Assembly: GCA_943704425.1 (NCBI GenBank)
Contig: CALSCP010002574.1
Span: 5,658 to 30,694, forward strand
Direction: 5' to 3'
DNA: 25,037 bases
From: Ministeria vibrans ATCC 50519
Lineage: Eukaryota > Opisthokonta > Filasterea
The notes under the pieces are model-generated. The model worked only from the letters and a program-made list of their open reading frames with translations. It was not told where the DNA came from and did not search any database. Below, piece after piece: positions 6,458 through 16,832 of this stretch. Both the position numbers and the translations under genes were made by a program. Position 1 is the stretch's first letter. Every line of letters starts with the position of its first letter.

Positions 6458-9223
6458 ATGGCAGAACCGACGGCGAAACGTCCTCGTCATGTCTATGACG
6501 ACGCTCAACTCCAGGACCAACTCACTGCCGATCTATTGAGCGGCATCGATTTGAGACTGCTGACGGACGATGTGGGCACGGAGAGAAGCGAACCACCAGA
6601 CAAGGCAGACTTTGACGACAACGACAACGACGACGAGCACGAGGACTCGGGGGTTCACCAGGCACACGATGTCGTGGCTCGGCGACAGACGGACGCTCTC
6701 CGACAAGAGGAACAGCATCACGAAGAACAGTCGGCGGCCATCGCAGCGGGAACGAGACAAGGATTTGGAACAATGCTGGCCAGCACTCAGGCCCTCGCTA
6801 CGCCCACGCCCGGGACCGCGAGCGTCTCGCCTGCGCCGCGCCATCGCACTTCCATGCTGGCGGTGGCAACAGCGGCGTCGGCTCGGCTGAAGTCGGTGTC
6901 CGCAGGCGCAAGGAAACGCGCAGTCGACGGCGAGGGAAAGACAACACACGGCGACAGGTCGACCAACTCGACGTCGCTCAGTGTCGTTGCGGAGCGAGCA
7001 GCCACCCAGGCCGACGAGGTTGCGGGCCTACTCGAACAACTGAAGCAGATGCAACGAGAAGCGGCATCGCGCGCCAAGAAGTTCGCCGAGATGGAAGCCA
7101 TGTACCTCGCGAAGTACGGCGAAGCGCACAACCTGCGCGACAATCTCATTAAAAAAACAGCCGAAATGGATAGCCTTTTGACGGAGAGGCAGCTCTTGAA
7201 GAAACAATGTGAAATGGCGCGCGAAGACCTCAAGAAGAAAGAGAAACAACACCGCGAACAGGAGTCCACCAAACAACTGTTCAAGCAACACAACGACCAG
7301 CAATCACAACAACGCTACCAGCAACAGCAGCAACAACGTCAGTCACCCTCACCCCACACCACACCAACACACGCAGGCGCACCTGTACCGCCAACAACCA
7401 CATCCACAACAACGCCACCAATCGGTACAGCTGCACCACTGTCGTCGACCTCCTCCTCCTCGTGTGGACTCTCCGTCGTGCGCGGCCGCAAGTCTACACC
7501 TCCCTCCCGCACCAATGCCCGTGGATCGTCCGCCTCCCGCCCTCGCACCCTGCCTCCACCTCCTTCGCCTCTTCAGCCGCACCACCAACACCAACACGAT
7601 CAACAACCACACCAACTACAACAACAAGACCAGAGTGCGGTGGCGCCTCCTCTTCCGCGCACCGTTGAACGGGCAACGTCCACCAGTGCCCTCTCGGGAA
7701 CCAGCCACACTGCTGATACGCCTATTGCATCCGTATCTGCCCCTACAGCGATAGATCCTAGCGCCAATCGCCTACGGCCTTTTCCCAGCGCGTTAGGGTC
7801 GTTGCACATCCTTGGCGAACTGCAGTTGACAAGTCAAGAGCAGGTTCACCTGAACGGAAACCGATGGAGCACTCGTGAGATTGCCTGTGCCTCAACGCTG
7901 CGCGCGCAAGTATGTTCGTTGGTGAGCAGTACGCTGGCGGAGCCCACCATTGACGCGGGCGCAGTGGTGTCGCTCGCCCAGTGCATCAGCCACGCAGTAC
8001 ACGACGCCGCCTCGAGCGACCTGCTCCTCTGCCACGCCGTCGCCATTCTTACTGCCGCCACGTCGCTCTCGTCCGCCGTCGCCAATACTCTCTTGACGAC
8101 AACGACCCCCGAGCCCAGTACTGCCCCTCTTGCCCCCCCGATTCGCCTTTTCACCTCTCGCTCACAGCGGCCCGAGCGCGCATCACTCGTTTCGGCACAC
8201 TCGACGGCTGGTGCATCGTCATCGTTGGCGTCGTCGTCTCTTGGTGCGGGCCACTCAGGTGCGCCTCCATCGCCCTCGTTGCACGCGGACGAGGAGGAGT
8301 CGGTTGTGGCCGGTCGCGGCGGAGAGTTGCTGGTGCTTCTCATTTCGAAGGCGTGTGCACAGTGCTTGTCCTGTGACGCGGCGGATGCGCTGCCTCCACT
8401 GTGTACGCTTGTATTGCGACTCGTGCGCTCGGTGGCCCAAATGGCCAGCGAGCCGCTTCCCGCGACCCTCGTACAGTCGCTTGTGGCCGATAACGCCCGT
8501 CTGCTCGTGCGTGCGCTCCGCAGTCCCTCAGACCAGAATGGCGCTCAGACGGTATCGGACGCCTTACGTATTGTGTACTGTTTTGCGTACAGTGCATCAC
8601 CTGAGGCGCTGGCGGTGTTATGCAAGGGTGCCCCGCCACAGGCAGCGTCTCTCGTGGGACTTTTCTCGCGCGCTCACTCGCGTGCAATGGGGCGCGAGGT
8701 GTCGCGTGCCGGCAGCACCACCGTAATGGCAGGTGGTGTGCCAGGCGAGCACAGCGCAGCCCCAGTCCCTTGTTTGTTTGATGCGATCACGGAGTGCCTG
8801 CAGCGTCACGTGGGCTCGGTAAGGGTCTTGCGGGCCGCGCTGGACCTGCTAACTGTCGTCCACGAGCGCACACATAGCCAGGCGGTGCTGCTGCGTCGAC
8901 GACGCTGGACGTGTGGTTGTGTTGCGCGTGCCAGTGAGCGTGTTCTGACCCTAGTCGATGCGCTTCTCCCACGCTCTGGAGTTGATGTGCTTGTGGGTGA
9001 CCGCCTCTTACTTTGCCACAGTGCGCTCTACTGGCTCCAGCTCGAGCTAGACCCTTCACTCACACGTCTACTTGCCACTTCTCATCGCTCAGCACTTGTC
9101 TACATGACGTCACTTTTCTACCGAGCTCGCCACTGGATCAAAGACCCCGGGCTCACCGAGCTGCTTGAGCGGGTCGTGCCTACTGACGAGGAGGTCTGCT
9201 CCGACGACGAGGGCGACGAATGA
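6458..9223 (+). CDS. ATRIP: ATRIP-like DNA-damage checkpoint protein
   Basis: Intronless 921-aa protein. MAEPTAKRPRHVYDD at 6458 is preferred as start over an ATG at 6347, which overlaps GPKOW. The acidic N-terminus (about residues 12-65, with QLTADLLSGIDLRLL then Asp/Glu runs) is where ATRIP carries its RPA70-binding acidic motif. A strong coiled coil spans about 183-275 and contains KYGEAHNLRDNLIKKTAEM, resembling the conserved GE-x-x-x-LR-x-x-L/N coil of ATRIP, Ddc2 and Rad26. A Gln/Pro/Ser low-complexity linker (about 285-430) is followed by a helical, Leu/Ala-rich C-terminal region of about 450 residues, as expected for the ATR-binding repeat domain. ATRIP recruits ATR kinase to RPA-coated single-stranded DNA. 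The identification rests mainly on the coil and overall layout; the C-terminal half is too divergent for me to verify by eye. Confidence 0.72.
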   Translation: MAEPTAKRPRHVYDDAQLQDQLTADLLSGIDLRLLTDDVGTERSEPPDKADFDDNDNDDEHEDSGVHQAHDVVARRQTDALRQEEQHHEEQSAAIAAGTRQGFGTMLASTQALATPTPGTASVSPAPRHRTSMLAVATAASARLKSVSAGARKRAVDGEGKTTHGDRSTNSTSLSVVAERAATQADEVAGLLEQLKQMQREAASRAKKFAEMEAMYLAKYGEAHNLRDNLIKKTAEMDSLLTERQLLKKQCEMAREDLKKKEKQHREQESTKQLFKQHNDQQSQQRYQQQQQQRQSPSPHTTPTHAGAPVPPTTTSTTTPPIGTAAPLSSTSSSSCGLSVVRGRKSTPPSRTNARGSSASRPRTLPPPPSPLQPHHQHQHDQQPHQLQQQDQSAVAPPLPRTVERATSTSALSGTSHTADTPIASVSAPTAIDPSANRLRPFPSALGSLHILGELQLTSQEQVHLNGNRWSTREIACASTLRAQVCSLVSSTLAEPTIDAGAVVSLAQCISHAVHDAASSDLLLCHAVAILTAATSLSSAVANTLLTTTTPEPSTAPLAPPIRLFTSRSQRPERASLVSAHSTAGASSSLASSSLGAGHSGAPPSPSLHADEEESVVAGRGGELLVLLISKACAQCLSCDAADALPPLCTLVLRLVRSVAQMASEPLPATLVQSLVADNARLLVRALRSPSDQNGAQTVSDALRIVYCFAYSASPEALAVLCKGAPPQAASLVGLFSRAHSRAMGREVSRAGSTTVMAGGVPGEHSAAPVPCLFDAITECLQRHVGSVRVLRAALDLLTVVHERTHSQAVLLRRRRWTCGCVARASERVLTLVDALLPRSGVDVLVGDRLLLCHSALYWLQLELDPSLTRLLATSHRSALVYMTSLFYRARHWIKDPGLTELLERVVPTDEEVCSDDEGDE

Positions 9224-9236
9224 GTTAACAATATAT

Positions 9237-9242
9237 AATAAA
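9237..9242 (+). terminator. Polyadenylation signal AATAAA, ATRIP gene
   Basis: Canonical signal 14 bp after the ATRIP stop codon. A GTTTTATTG-rich stretch follows. Confidence 0.6.
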
Positions 9243-9507
9243 CCGACGCTGCTGTGTAGCTTAAAAGGTGGTTTTATTGACTTATGAGTCATGACTGACT
9301 TCTCTCAATTCGGAGTTGCTTGTGTGGTTGTTTTTGTTTGTGATTGATGATACGAATAGTATTATTTTTTTATTGTGTTCCTTATTCCCTTGATCTACTA
9401 ATGAAATAACTTATTATAATTTAGTCTCCCCTCGATTGACTCTACTCCTCCTTTGGTCCAGGGCTAGAGTGGAGAACTGGAGACACGCCGTTTGTTTCTG
9501 TCCTTAG

Positions 9508-11294
9508 ATGCTAAGAGTGCTCACACGAGTGCCAGTAACGAAGGTCTCGATCCAACAGTGCCTTATGTCGTCCACCACCGCCCACTATCCGGCTGCGCGC
9601 GCCTTCCAACAGTCGATTGCGCCTCGATTTCGCGAAGCGGTGATTCTTGCGCCGATGGTTCGCTTCGGTGAGTTGAGAGTGGTCCAAACGGATTTCTCAT
9701 ACCACTGCAACTTTGACGCTGCGCAGGAACACTCCCTAGTCGGTTGACGTGCCTCGCGTACGGCGCCGACATCGTCTACACGCAAGAAACAATTGATCAC
9801 AAGGTGGGTGTCCGAGAGAGCGTGTCTTGCAACTGGCCCTAACGTCGTTGTGCTTTTTTTGTGCAGCTCATCAAATGTCGTCGAGTGATCAACAGCGAAG
9901 AGAAGACAATTGACTTTGTGCTGCCCAGCAACGAGATTGTGTTGCGTACGTGTGAGCGTGAGCGTGGGCGAGTAATATTGCAGATTGGCACGAGTAGCCC
10001 CGAACGAGCGGTGCAGGTGGCACGGCTCTGTGGCGACGACTTTGCCGGTATTGACGTCAATATGGGGTGCCCCAAGGAGTTCTCGCTGAAGGGAGGAATG
10101 GGTGCCGCGTTGCTACGGACACCCGACCTCGCGGCGTCCATTTTGGAGGCCCTCATGGCCGAGGTTGGCGATCGCATCTCCGTGACGTGCAAAATTCGGG
10201 TGCTGGACACGCCCGAGTCGACAGTGGCACTGGCCAAGCGCCTGATTGCGACTGGCATTGCAGCGATTGGAGTGCACTCGCGACGACAAGCGGAACGACC
10301 ACGCGAGGCGGGTCATCCGGACCTGGTGCGTGCAGTGGTGGATGCGTCGCCCATTCCGGTGATCGCCAATGGCGGCTCGCTCACCATCAAGACGTATGCC
10401 GACGCCATTGCATTTCGCGACCTCACCGGCGCACCCTCGGTGATGATTGCCCGCGCCGCACAATACAACATGTCGGTGTTTCGCAAGGAAGGTAGCAGTT
10501 AAAGAAGGGGGGAGAAGGGCTAGGTGGACGAAGGCGAATTGAAGTCTTCTTCTGCGTAATTTGTAGGATTGGTGAGTGAGCTTGAGGCGGCCATTGTGTT
10601 TGTGCGTGAGGCGGTGGCGCTTAATCATCCTGTTGAGAACGTGCGGTGGGTTCTTCAAATTCTATTTGCCGGCGCAAGTTGTGTCACGATGGCGATGGTA
10701 CGGCACGATTGGGTTGGAGCGAGATTTAAACGTCATAATAATTTATAATAGTATTAATTTTTTATAATAAATATTTTGTTTGTTTGATTGTTGTGCATGT
10801 TACAGAGAACACAGGTGGGCGAATCACGCACGCTCGAAGATATATGTCGTGCTCTGCATCAGCGTGCTCTGGCTGATGAGGCAGCGCAGCGACGGAAGAA
10901 GGGGCGGGGACACGAACGGCCTGGCGCGGCGACGGACGAAGGGACAGGGCAAGCGAGGGCTAAGCGGGTGCGTCTTGACGTGGACCATGCCGAACATGTA
11001 GTTTATGCACGCAAGCGGCCGGGCGTGGGCACGAGCAAGGCGGTGCTTGCTGACTGGTGCGTCAAGAATAGACGTGCACTGCCGTCGTACGAAGTGGTGG
11101 AGGAGGCGGATGCGAGGTCCTTCCGCGCCGTCTGCGTCATGTTCGATGGAAAGCGCTATAGCAGTTTAGCCGGCGAGCGCAACAAACGCTTTTCCGAGCA
11201 AACTGCTGCAGCTGTGTGTCTGCGCGCACGCCTTCCGGAAATTTCCTCCTCCAACGGAGCGCGCATGCTCGACGAACACGGAAACGATTTTTAA
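9508..11294 (+). CDS. DUS2: tRNA-dihydrouridine(20) synthase DUS2 with C-terminal dsRBD
   Basis: Five exons, 9508-9667, 9727-9803, 9867-10491, 10567-10697 and 10806-11294, encode 493 aa. Every junction restores family sequence: MVRF-G-TLPSRLTCLAYGADIVY across intron 1, and IDHK-LIKCRR across intron 2. FMN-binding APMVR is at the start of the TIM barrel; the catalytic Cys is C147 in NMGCPKEF; the substrate-binding VHSRRQAERPREAGH loop and NGGSL phosphate site follow. Residues 406-475 form a dsRNA-binding domain (SKAVLADWCVKN, then FSEQTAAAVCLRARL), as in animal DUS2 where it supplies tRNA binding. The enzyme reduces U20 of cytoplasmic tRNAs using NADPH. A 20-30-residue basic N-terminal extension before the barrel could be a mitochondrial presequence; MSSTTAHYP at 9565 is an alternative start. 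CTTAG immediately before the first ATG resembles a splice acceptor, so a 5'-UTR intron is possible. Confidence 0.95.
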
Positions 11295-11305
11295 CAATAT
11301 GAAAA

Positions 11306-11311
11306 AATAAA
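11306..11311 (+). terminator. Polyadenylation signal AATAAA, DUS2 gene
   Basis: AATAAA 12 bp after the DUS2 stop, before the (GA)n tract shared with the convergent ectonucleotidase 3' end. Confidence 0.6.
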
Positions 11312-11356
11312 AACGTGGGAGCTTTATGTATACATAGAAGAGTGGCACAGGCAGCG

Positions 11357-11359
<3 letters not shown>

Positions 11360-11453
<94 letters not shown>
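11360..11453. repeat. (GA)n microsatellite, 47 units, between convergent genes
   Basis: Perfect GA dinucleotides ending 10 bp from the ectonucleotidase stop codon, so they probably lie in that gene's 3' UTR (as CT on its sense strand). Confidence 0.97.
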
Positions 11454-11455
<2 letters not shown>

Positions 11456-11463
11456 TCGCTGTG

Positions 11464-13070
11464 TTAGATTGGCGCGTACTCAAAGTCACCGTGGGGGCGG
11501 GAACGGCGGTTCTTGAGGAGGAAGACAAGAACGACGACGCAGAGAACAACACCGGCAGTCGAGACGGCGCCCACGACCGCCGCGCTGTTCTTGGACATGC
11601 GACGCTCACGCGGCTCGGGTGGATACACGGGCAGTAGCGATGTCGCGTTGATCATGAGGCCGAGCGACCAACCGAGCGACGTACCTGCAACCGATGTGTC
11701 AAAATGCAACGCAGTGCTGTTGGACAGGCCAAAGCCGTAGCTCATGAGCTGGTAGGCGTAAGTCGCTTGGAAACAGTAGTTTGACAGCAAATCGGGATTG
11801 TGGGGCGGCATCTGCGACACCTGCGCCCACGAGAGGGCACATGCCGAGGCGGTGGCAGCCGCCAGCTGTGGCAGCGACGCAGTTGAGGTCAGGTTGAGGA
11901 ACTCGATGGGATAGACATAGCCAGAAAAGGCATAGAAGGAGTCGACGGGGGGTGGTTCGAAGACACCGTTGAATGAGCAGGGAGGCGATGGACAGGGGGC
12001 CGTCTTGTTGAACAGCAGACGCACTTGCGCAGTACACGCTGCCGGGTCACTGCTACCAACAAACACGCGTGAGTCGTTGCTGGCGGGAGCACTCGACGTG
12101 TAGTTGTAGCCGGAGGGGACGCAGGGGTCGACGACAACGGACGCAGACGCATTGGACGCTGCAATGAGTGCATCCTCAAGTTGATATCGTGCCTCGAGAA
12201 GACCGTAGTAAAGGAAACTGTGCGTGTACAGCGGATAGGTGTGGCCATAAACGCTCTCGGTGTATTCGTAGCCAGCGGGGATGGGTTCGCTTGCGTTGGC
12301 CGGCACAAATGAGATTTGGGTACTTGCACCGCCCAGATCGAGAGCGCCCACGGTTGGGGGGAGGCTGCCCCCGGGTACACTGGCAGTAAGCAGACCCAAC
12401 AGGTAGTTGACCTGAACCCAGCCGAAAGCACCCTCTTCGGTGCCCGAGATGATGCGCGCCGACGAGTTGTAAAAGAGAAAGGGCGTTTGGCTCATGACGA
12501 GACGCACCGACTCGAGCACGGCCTCGGCCTGCGCCGGGTTGGTAGCTTGCAGAAGACGCATGCCGGCCGTGGCACCGAGGATCAGCGGCGTCGTCGACCA
12601 CTTGCCCTGGGGCACGTCGTGCTCCGCCTGCGCCAGACACGGCTGCAGCGACGCGCCCGCCTGGCTGGGATCCTCCGCAAACGACGATATCCCGGGCTTT
12701 GTGGCGCATGTCCACTTAACCTGGCTGATCGGTGGGGCCTCCTCGACAAGCGGCGTGTCGGGCGTTGACCTATTTGAAAGAGTGTAAAAGAGAAAAGACA
12801 AAAAAAAAAAATTCCCCCCAAACCATTGAAAAGAAAAAAAGAAAAGAAAAAGGAAGGGAGGGGAAGAGCGAAGGTAGCAAGGTACCTATGAGGCCATGTG
12901 AAAATGGTGAGGTCGGAATGGGACGAGCCGGCGTCAATGACAATGCCGAAATCCCACTCATCGACCGACTCATACGACGAGCGCAAGACGATGGTCGAGA
13001 CGAGCCCGCCAAGGGACGCAACGCCAACCAGAACAGTGACTACAAAGAGCGGCCCGCGAAGCGTGCCCAT
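11464..13070 (-). CDS. CD39-type ectonucleoside triphosphate diphosphohydrolase
   Basis: Two minus-strand exons, 13070-12886 and 12769-11464, encode 496 aa, close to the 500-510 aa of CD39 (ENTPD1). The GDA1/CD39 apyrase regions appear in order: ACR1 VIDAGSSHSDL (about 45-55), ACR2 GATAGMRLL, ACR3 GTEEGAFGWVQVNYLLG with its catalytic Glu, ACR4 LDLGGASTQISF and ACR5 NYCFQATY. Transmembrane helices at about 7-29 and 459-480 match the two-anchor topology of cell-surface members. Nine N-glycosylation sequons and paired cysteines lie between them, so the catalytic domain should be lumenal or extracellular. It hydrolyses extracellular or lumenal NTPs and NDPs to NMPs. The cytoplasmic tail is KNRRSRPHGDFEYAPI; FEYAPI contains a YxxPhi-like sorting motif. 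Exon 1 encodes the anchor and ACR1. Which ENTPD subtype it matches cannot be decided by eye. Confidence 0.94.
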
Positions 13071-13307
13071 AGCAACGATGTCTTCAAATTTAATAAAAAT
13101 ATATTGTTCAATGTTCGTAGTGTCCTTAGAAGAAGAATTTTATACACACACACACAATTTTACTCCTACTCCAGATCAGAAGCCAGAAATACTTATTAAG
13201 TGAGGCGCGTCATTCGTCAAGGGACGGGTTAAAAGATGGGCTCATGTAGATTGTAGGGAGTGAAGACAAATTTAAAAGATAATACACACACTCTTTATAC
13301 ATGGACT
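13071..13307. promoter_or_regulatory. Upstream region of the ectonucleotidase gene / 3' flank of TMEM53-like gene
   Basis: 237 bp, AT-rich, between two genes on the minus strand. It holds a short (CA)n run (13144-13156). The segment just before the ATG is very AT-rich (ATATATTTTTATTAAATTT on the sense strand), a plausible core promoter. Confidence 0.4.
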
Positions 13308-14637
13308 TTACAGTTTTGAAACGGGAGCGTGAGTCGACTCCCAGTGTGCCTGGGCACGTGCAAAGAAGGCAGTCATGGCGCGCATGTACTCCTCGGGATG
13401 CTCGACCATGTGTGCGGCGTGTCGCGAGCTGCTAAAGCGGAGCCCCTCGATGGGAAGCCCCTCTTGCTTGACGCGGTCAATGTTCTGCTGGATGCGTGCA
13501 CAGTCGGCGACCTGTGAATGGAGAATGAAAGAAAGAGGTGAGAGGATACGAGGTAAAGGGAAGGCGGTGTGCTTACTCGGTCGTTTTCTCCAAAGACAAT
13601 GAGTGCGGGAGGCAAGGGGGCAAGGGGGCTGGCAAGGGTGAGACGGCGGATAATGGAAGCAAGGTCGCGCACACGACTGGCGCTGGCTTCGTGGTCACGC
13701 CACACTCCCGTCACAAACAAGTAGAGAGCGAGAAGAGCCTGAGTAAAAGGGATGGGTTGAGCGTGTGTGGTTTGACTGAATGTCCTCTCATCTGCGGGAA
13801 AAAAAATGAGTCACCTTTGAGCCGTAGTAGAGAGGTGCGAGGCGCAGTGGCTCGTCGAGGTTGATGTTGCTGGTGATGACAGAGCTGATGCCTTGCACCA
13901 CATCAGTGCTCTCGGCGGGCGAGTCGGCGACCAACCCCGACAGATTGCGAGAGATCTTTAGGTAGCGCTCGGGGTTTCTCGCGAGATGACCCAGCACCTC
14001 ACCACACGTGTAGGACCCTGCGCTAAAAATGTGGAACACCACAGGACGATCGGTGTACATCATAGTGCACGCAAGATCGACTAGTCTGTGGCGGTAGCAT
14101 ATGACCGTGCGGTGCATCAGCGACGACAAACGGAGGTGTGTATAGCTAGTGGGTACCTCTTGGCGGCACGGCGTCCGTGATAGGGTCTGAGACAATGGTG
14201 AGGCATGGTCTTGAGAATAAGAATGTCGAAGCCGCTGTGAGAAGGAGAAGGATAACAAGACACGGTCAGAGGGAGAGGAAACGCGCTGTGGTCACAAACA
14301 CACTCCGATGGAGGAGAGAGCCACAACTAGGCGGCTTGGCGGAGCCAAAGGGCATTACCGGGATCCATAGAGCTCTTCAGTGTACTATGAAACGGAGCGG
14401 AAGGGAGCGGGGTGAGTGAGAGAGACGCAAGAGCAAATGCGCGAATCGGTTCGGACACGCGCACACTGATGAGTGATGACATGCCCATCTTCGCACCTTT
14501 TTGAGCACTTTCAGGGCCGACGAGGACTTCCAACCAGCAACACTGTTGATCCATGAGATGACAATGGCGAGGGGAACCGTTGTTTTGCGTTCGCGTTGAT
14601 GTAAAATGAGAAACTCATTCAGCTGCACCTCGTCCAT
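13308..14637 (-). CDS. TMEM53/DUF829-family alpha/beta-hydrolase-like protein
   Basis: Six minus-strand exons, 14637-14497, 14384-14359, 14234-14157, 14085-13815, 13738-13577 and 13511-13308, encode 293 aa. Exon 2 is only 26 nt, but it completes the strand-helix-strand start of the fold: KKYTEELYGSR-GFDILILKTM. Family hallmarks are the nucleophile-elbow-like PVVFHIFSAGSY, then GLVADSPAES, the second-strand LIVFGENDRVADCARI (acid residue) and a late His in FSSSRHAAHMVEHPEEY. Human TMEM53 is a nuclear-envelope protein that limits BMP/SMAD signalling; yeast and plant DUF829 members are uncharacterised, so no substrate can be named. There is a hydrophobic stretch, ALLALYLFVTGVW, in exon 5. The start codon context GCCACCATGG is an ideal Kozak sequence. 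Family assignment is good; enzymatic activity is unproven. Confidence 0.82.
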
Positions 14638-14980
14638 GGTGGCGAGATCTTAGTATCAATACTCCTGATCGGATTGTCCCCGACAATCGACGAACGATAA
14701 TAATACTGACGACGATTAAGTCGCCTGAACTTGAACTGCTCTGAAATGATCAAATCAACAATAATTAATGTATTATCGACAGCACACAACACACAACACA
14801 CAACACACAACACACAACACACACACACACACACACAAAACAGCCCAGACAATAAGCTACAGGGGGAGTCGAAAGAGAGCAGGGCTAGATTGACTGATGG
14901 CCAGGCAAGTGCCGCGATTGGTACCAGATACACCACATCCCCAAGAGGGACATCAAAAAGTTACATATTTTTAATCCATT
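14638..14980. other. Intergenic region: TMEM53-like 5' flank and PYROXD2-like 3' flank
   Basis: 343 bp without a supportable gene. It contains a CACACAA heptamer array with a CA tail (14783-14837) and AT-rich DNA around 14690-14780. The part nearest 14637 should hold the TMEM53-like promoter. No RNA gene seen. Confidence 0.5.
14783..14837. repeat. CACACAA heptamer x5 followed by (CA)10
   Basis: Five perfect 7-bp units (14783-14817) run directly into a pure CA dinucleotide tract (14818-14837). This looks like slippage of a CA microsatellite after an A insertion. Confidence 0.95.
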
Positions 14981-16727
14981 CTACTTGCCACACACATCGG
15001 AGAGAATAACTTGAGCAGCATTGCGTCCGGGGGCACCCATGACACCCCCACCGGGGTGAGCGGAGGCACTGGCAAGGTAAAGCCCTGTCAATGGCAGCCG
15101 ATAGTCACTGTGGCCGGGGACGGGACGAGCATAGCCCAGCTGATTCAACGAGAGCGCCTAACATTGAACAAGAGAATATCGGGAAGGAGTCAATGGCCGC
15201 ATTCAAATGACACATGAAAACGAAAAAGAAACGCCAACGTACGCCATGCGTGATGCTGCCGCCTTCGAGACCAAAGATGGTCTGCAGGTCGAGGGGGGAG
15301 AGCGCGTCGTAGGCAAGGATGGACGACGAGAAGCCGGGTGCAAACTGGTCGACGAGACGGAAGACACGATAGACAAAGTCGCGCTTGAAGGCATCGTCGG
15401 CCCACGAGAGGCCGGGTGCAAGGTGAAAGGGTGCGTACTGGACAAAGAGCTGCGCGACGTGCTTGCCGGGAGGTGCAAGGGTCGTGTCGATGGCAGAGGG
15501 AATGGTCATCTCGACGACGGGACGGGCTGCAGGGTGGCCCGTGCGTGCCTCTGCGTACGCCCGCTCCAAGTCCGCCATGTGGTTCTCAAAGTGGATGGTG
15601 CCTCGATGCTCGGGCCCCGCCACCGAGTCGCTGTCGCTGCGAAACGGCAAGCACGGAAAGCGCGGTAAACGGTCGATGGCGCAGTTGATCTTGAAGGAGC
15701 CACAGGAGTGGTCAATCTGACGCACTTTCTTGATAAATGAGGGGGGAAGCGACGACTGTGGCACGAGGTGCTCTATTGCGTGGTGTAAGCCGCAGCCAAC
15801 GACGACTGTTTTAGCGTCAAATTCACGTCCATCTTCGAGGCGCACGCCGGCCACAGAGGCGTCGTCGGCACTGGTGAGGACTCGCGAGACGGGTGCCGAC
15901 AGTTCAATGGTAGCGCCAGCTTGACGTGCGGCGCTCGCAATGGCGTCCGACACGGCACCCATGCCGCCTTCGACGTACGCCCAAACACCCTTTTGGCCAG
16001 CCGCTTCGCCCATGACATGATGAAGCAGCACGTAGGCGGAGCCGGGCAGGCTTGGGGCGGTCATGGCCCCAATAACCGCATCCGTCGCAAGTGTCGTCTT
16101 GAGGATGTCACTCTCGAACCAATGATTGAGAATTCGGTCGGCTGGTGAGGTGAACAGCTCGTAAAGAGGTGCAAGTACGTCGGCGTGACGATGCGCCTGA
16201 CGGGCAACACTCGAAATGCGCTTCACAGTTCGAAGTTGTTCGGGCCAGCGACCCTTAAAGGGCTCGGGTGGTGCGCCGTCAAGCAGCGGCGATACGACCT
16301 CGCGCACACGCCCTAGAAAGTCCTCGTACTCGGCAAAGGCGTCGGCGTCTGCGCGCGAGAACTGTGCGATGCTCTTGTGGGTTTCGCTGGCGTCGGACCC
16401 AAGCATGAGCGACCGGCCATGGTAAACACCACCGTTGGCGGGCGACGGAGTGAACGACGATGGATTGCGCGCGAGGTACTTGAAGCCATGCCGCTCGAGT
16501 TGGAGATCTTCAATGATTTGCGGTCGAAGCAAGCCGGCTAGGTAGCTGGCGCGGGAGAACTTGAAGCCGGGGACGAGCTCCTCGGTGACGGCTGCGCCAC
16601 CAACCAGCTCGCGTCTCTCAAACACTATGGTCGAGAGCCCCCCGCGAGCAAGATAGGCCGCAGCCACAAGAGCATTGTGGCCGCCCCCTACGATAGCAAC
16701 ATCGTATGCGCGACGTAGGGTAGACAT
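14981..16727 (-). CDS. PYROXD2: PYROXD2-type FAD-dependent oxidoreductase (phytoene desaturase-like)
   Basis: Two minus-strand exons, 16727-15243 and 15157-14981, encode 553 aa (human PYROXD2 is about 580). The N-terminal Rossmann dinucleotide-binding motif is [17 protein letters not shown] with the FAD-ribose acidic residue in TIVFERRE. The C-terminal FAD signature, [20 protein letters not shown] (about 517-536), lies in exon 2; [21 protein letters not shown] across the junction matches the family. The family is related to bacterial and plant carotenoid desaturases. Human PYROXD2 is located at mitochondrial inner membrane/matrix and its reaction is not established, so I give none. Unlike the human protein there is almost no presequence before the Rossmann fold (12 residues), so mitochondrial import is uncertain. 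It shares a 105-bp divergent promoter with Rheb. Confidence 0.92.
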
Positions 16728-16832
16728 TAAAATAGTGAGAAAAAGAAAACAGTTTCAGTCTTTTACACTTTTTATTTTCTTTCTTTAATTCTTTTTTTAT
16801 AAATATTCGCGATCCTTGAGCGGTTTAGCGTC
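16728..16832. promoter_or_regulatory. Divergent promoter region, PYROXD2-like / Rheb
   Basis: 105 bp between start codons. It is a strongly pyrimidine-rich T tract on the plus strand with a TATA-like TTTTTATAAATATTCG about 40 bp before the Rheb ATG. Confidence 0.6.

Noticed and set aside
7209-7754. 181-aa frame inside ATRIP rich in Asn/Thr/Pro
   Set aside because: It is a +1 shadow of the Gln/Ser/Pro linker of ATRIP.
11166-11609. 147-aa minus-strand frame with a Ser-Leu core
   Set aside because: It spans the second (GA)n tract and runs antisense to the DUS2 end and out of frame with the ectonucleotidase.
14783-14817. Telomere-like heptamer repeat
   Set aside because: CACACAA is not a G-rich telomeric unit, the array is five copies long and merges with a CA tract.
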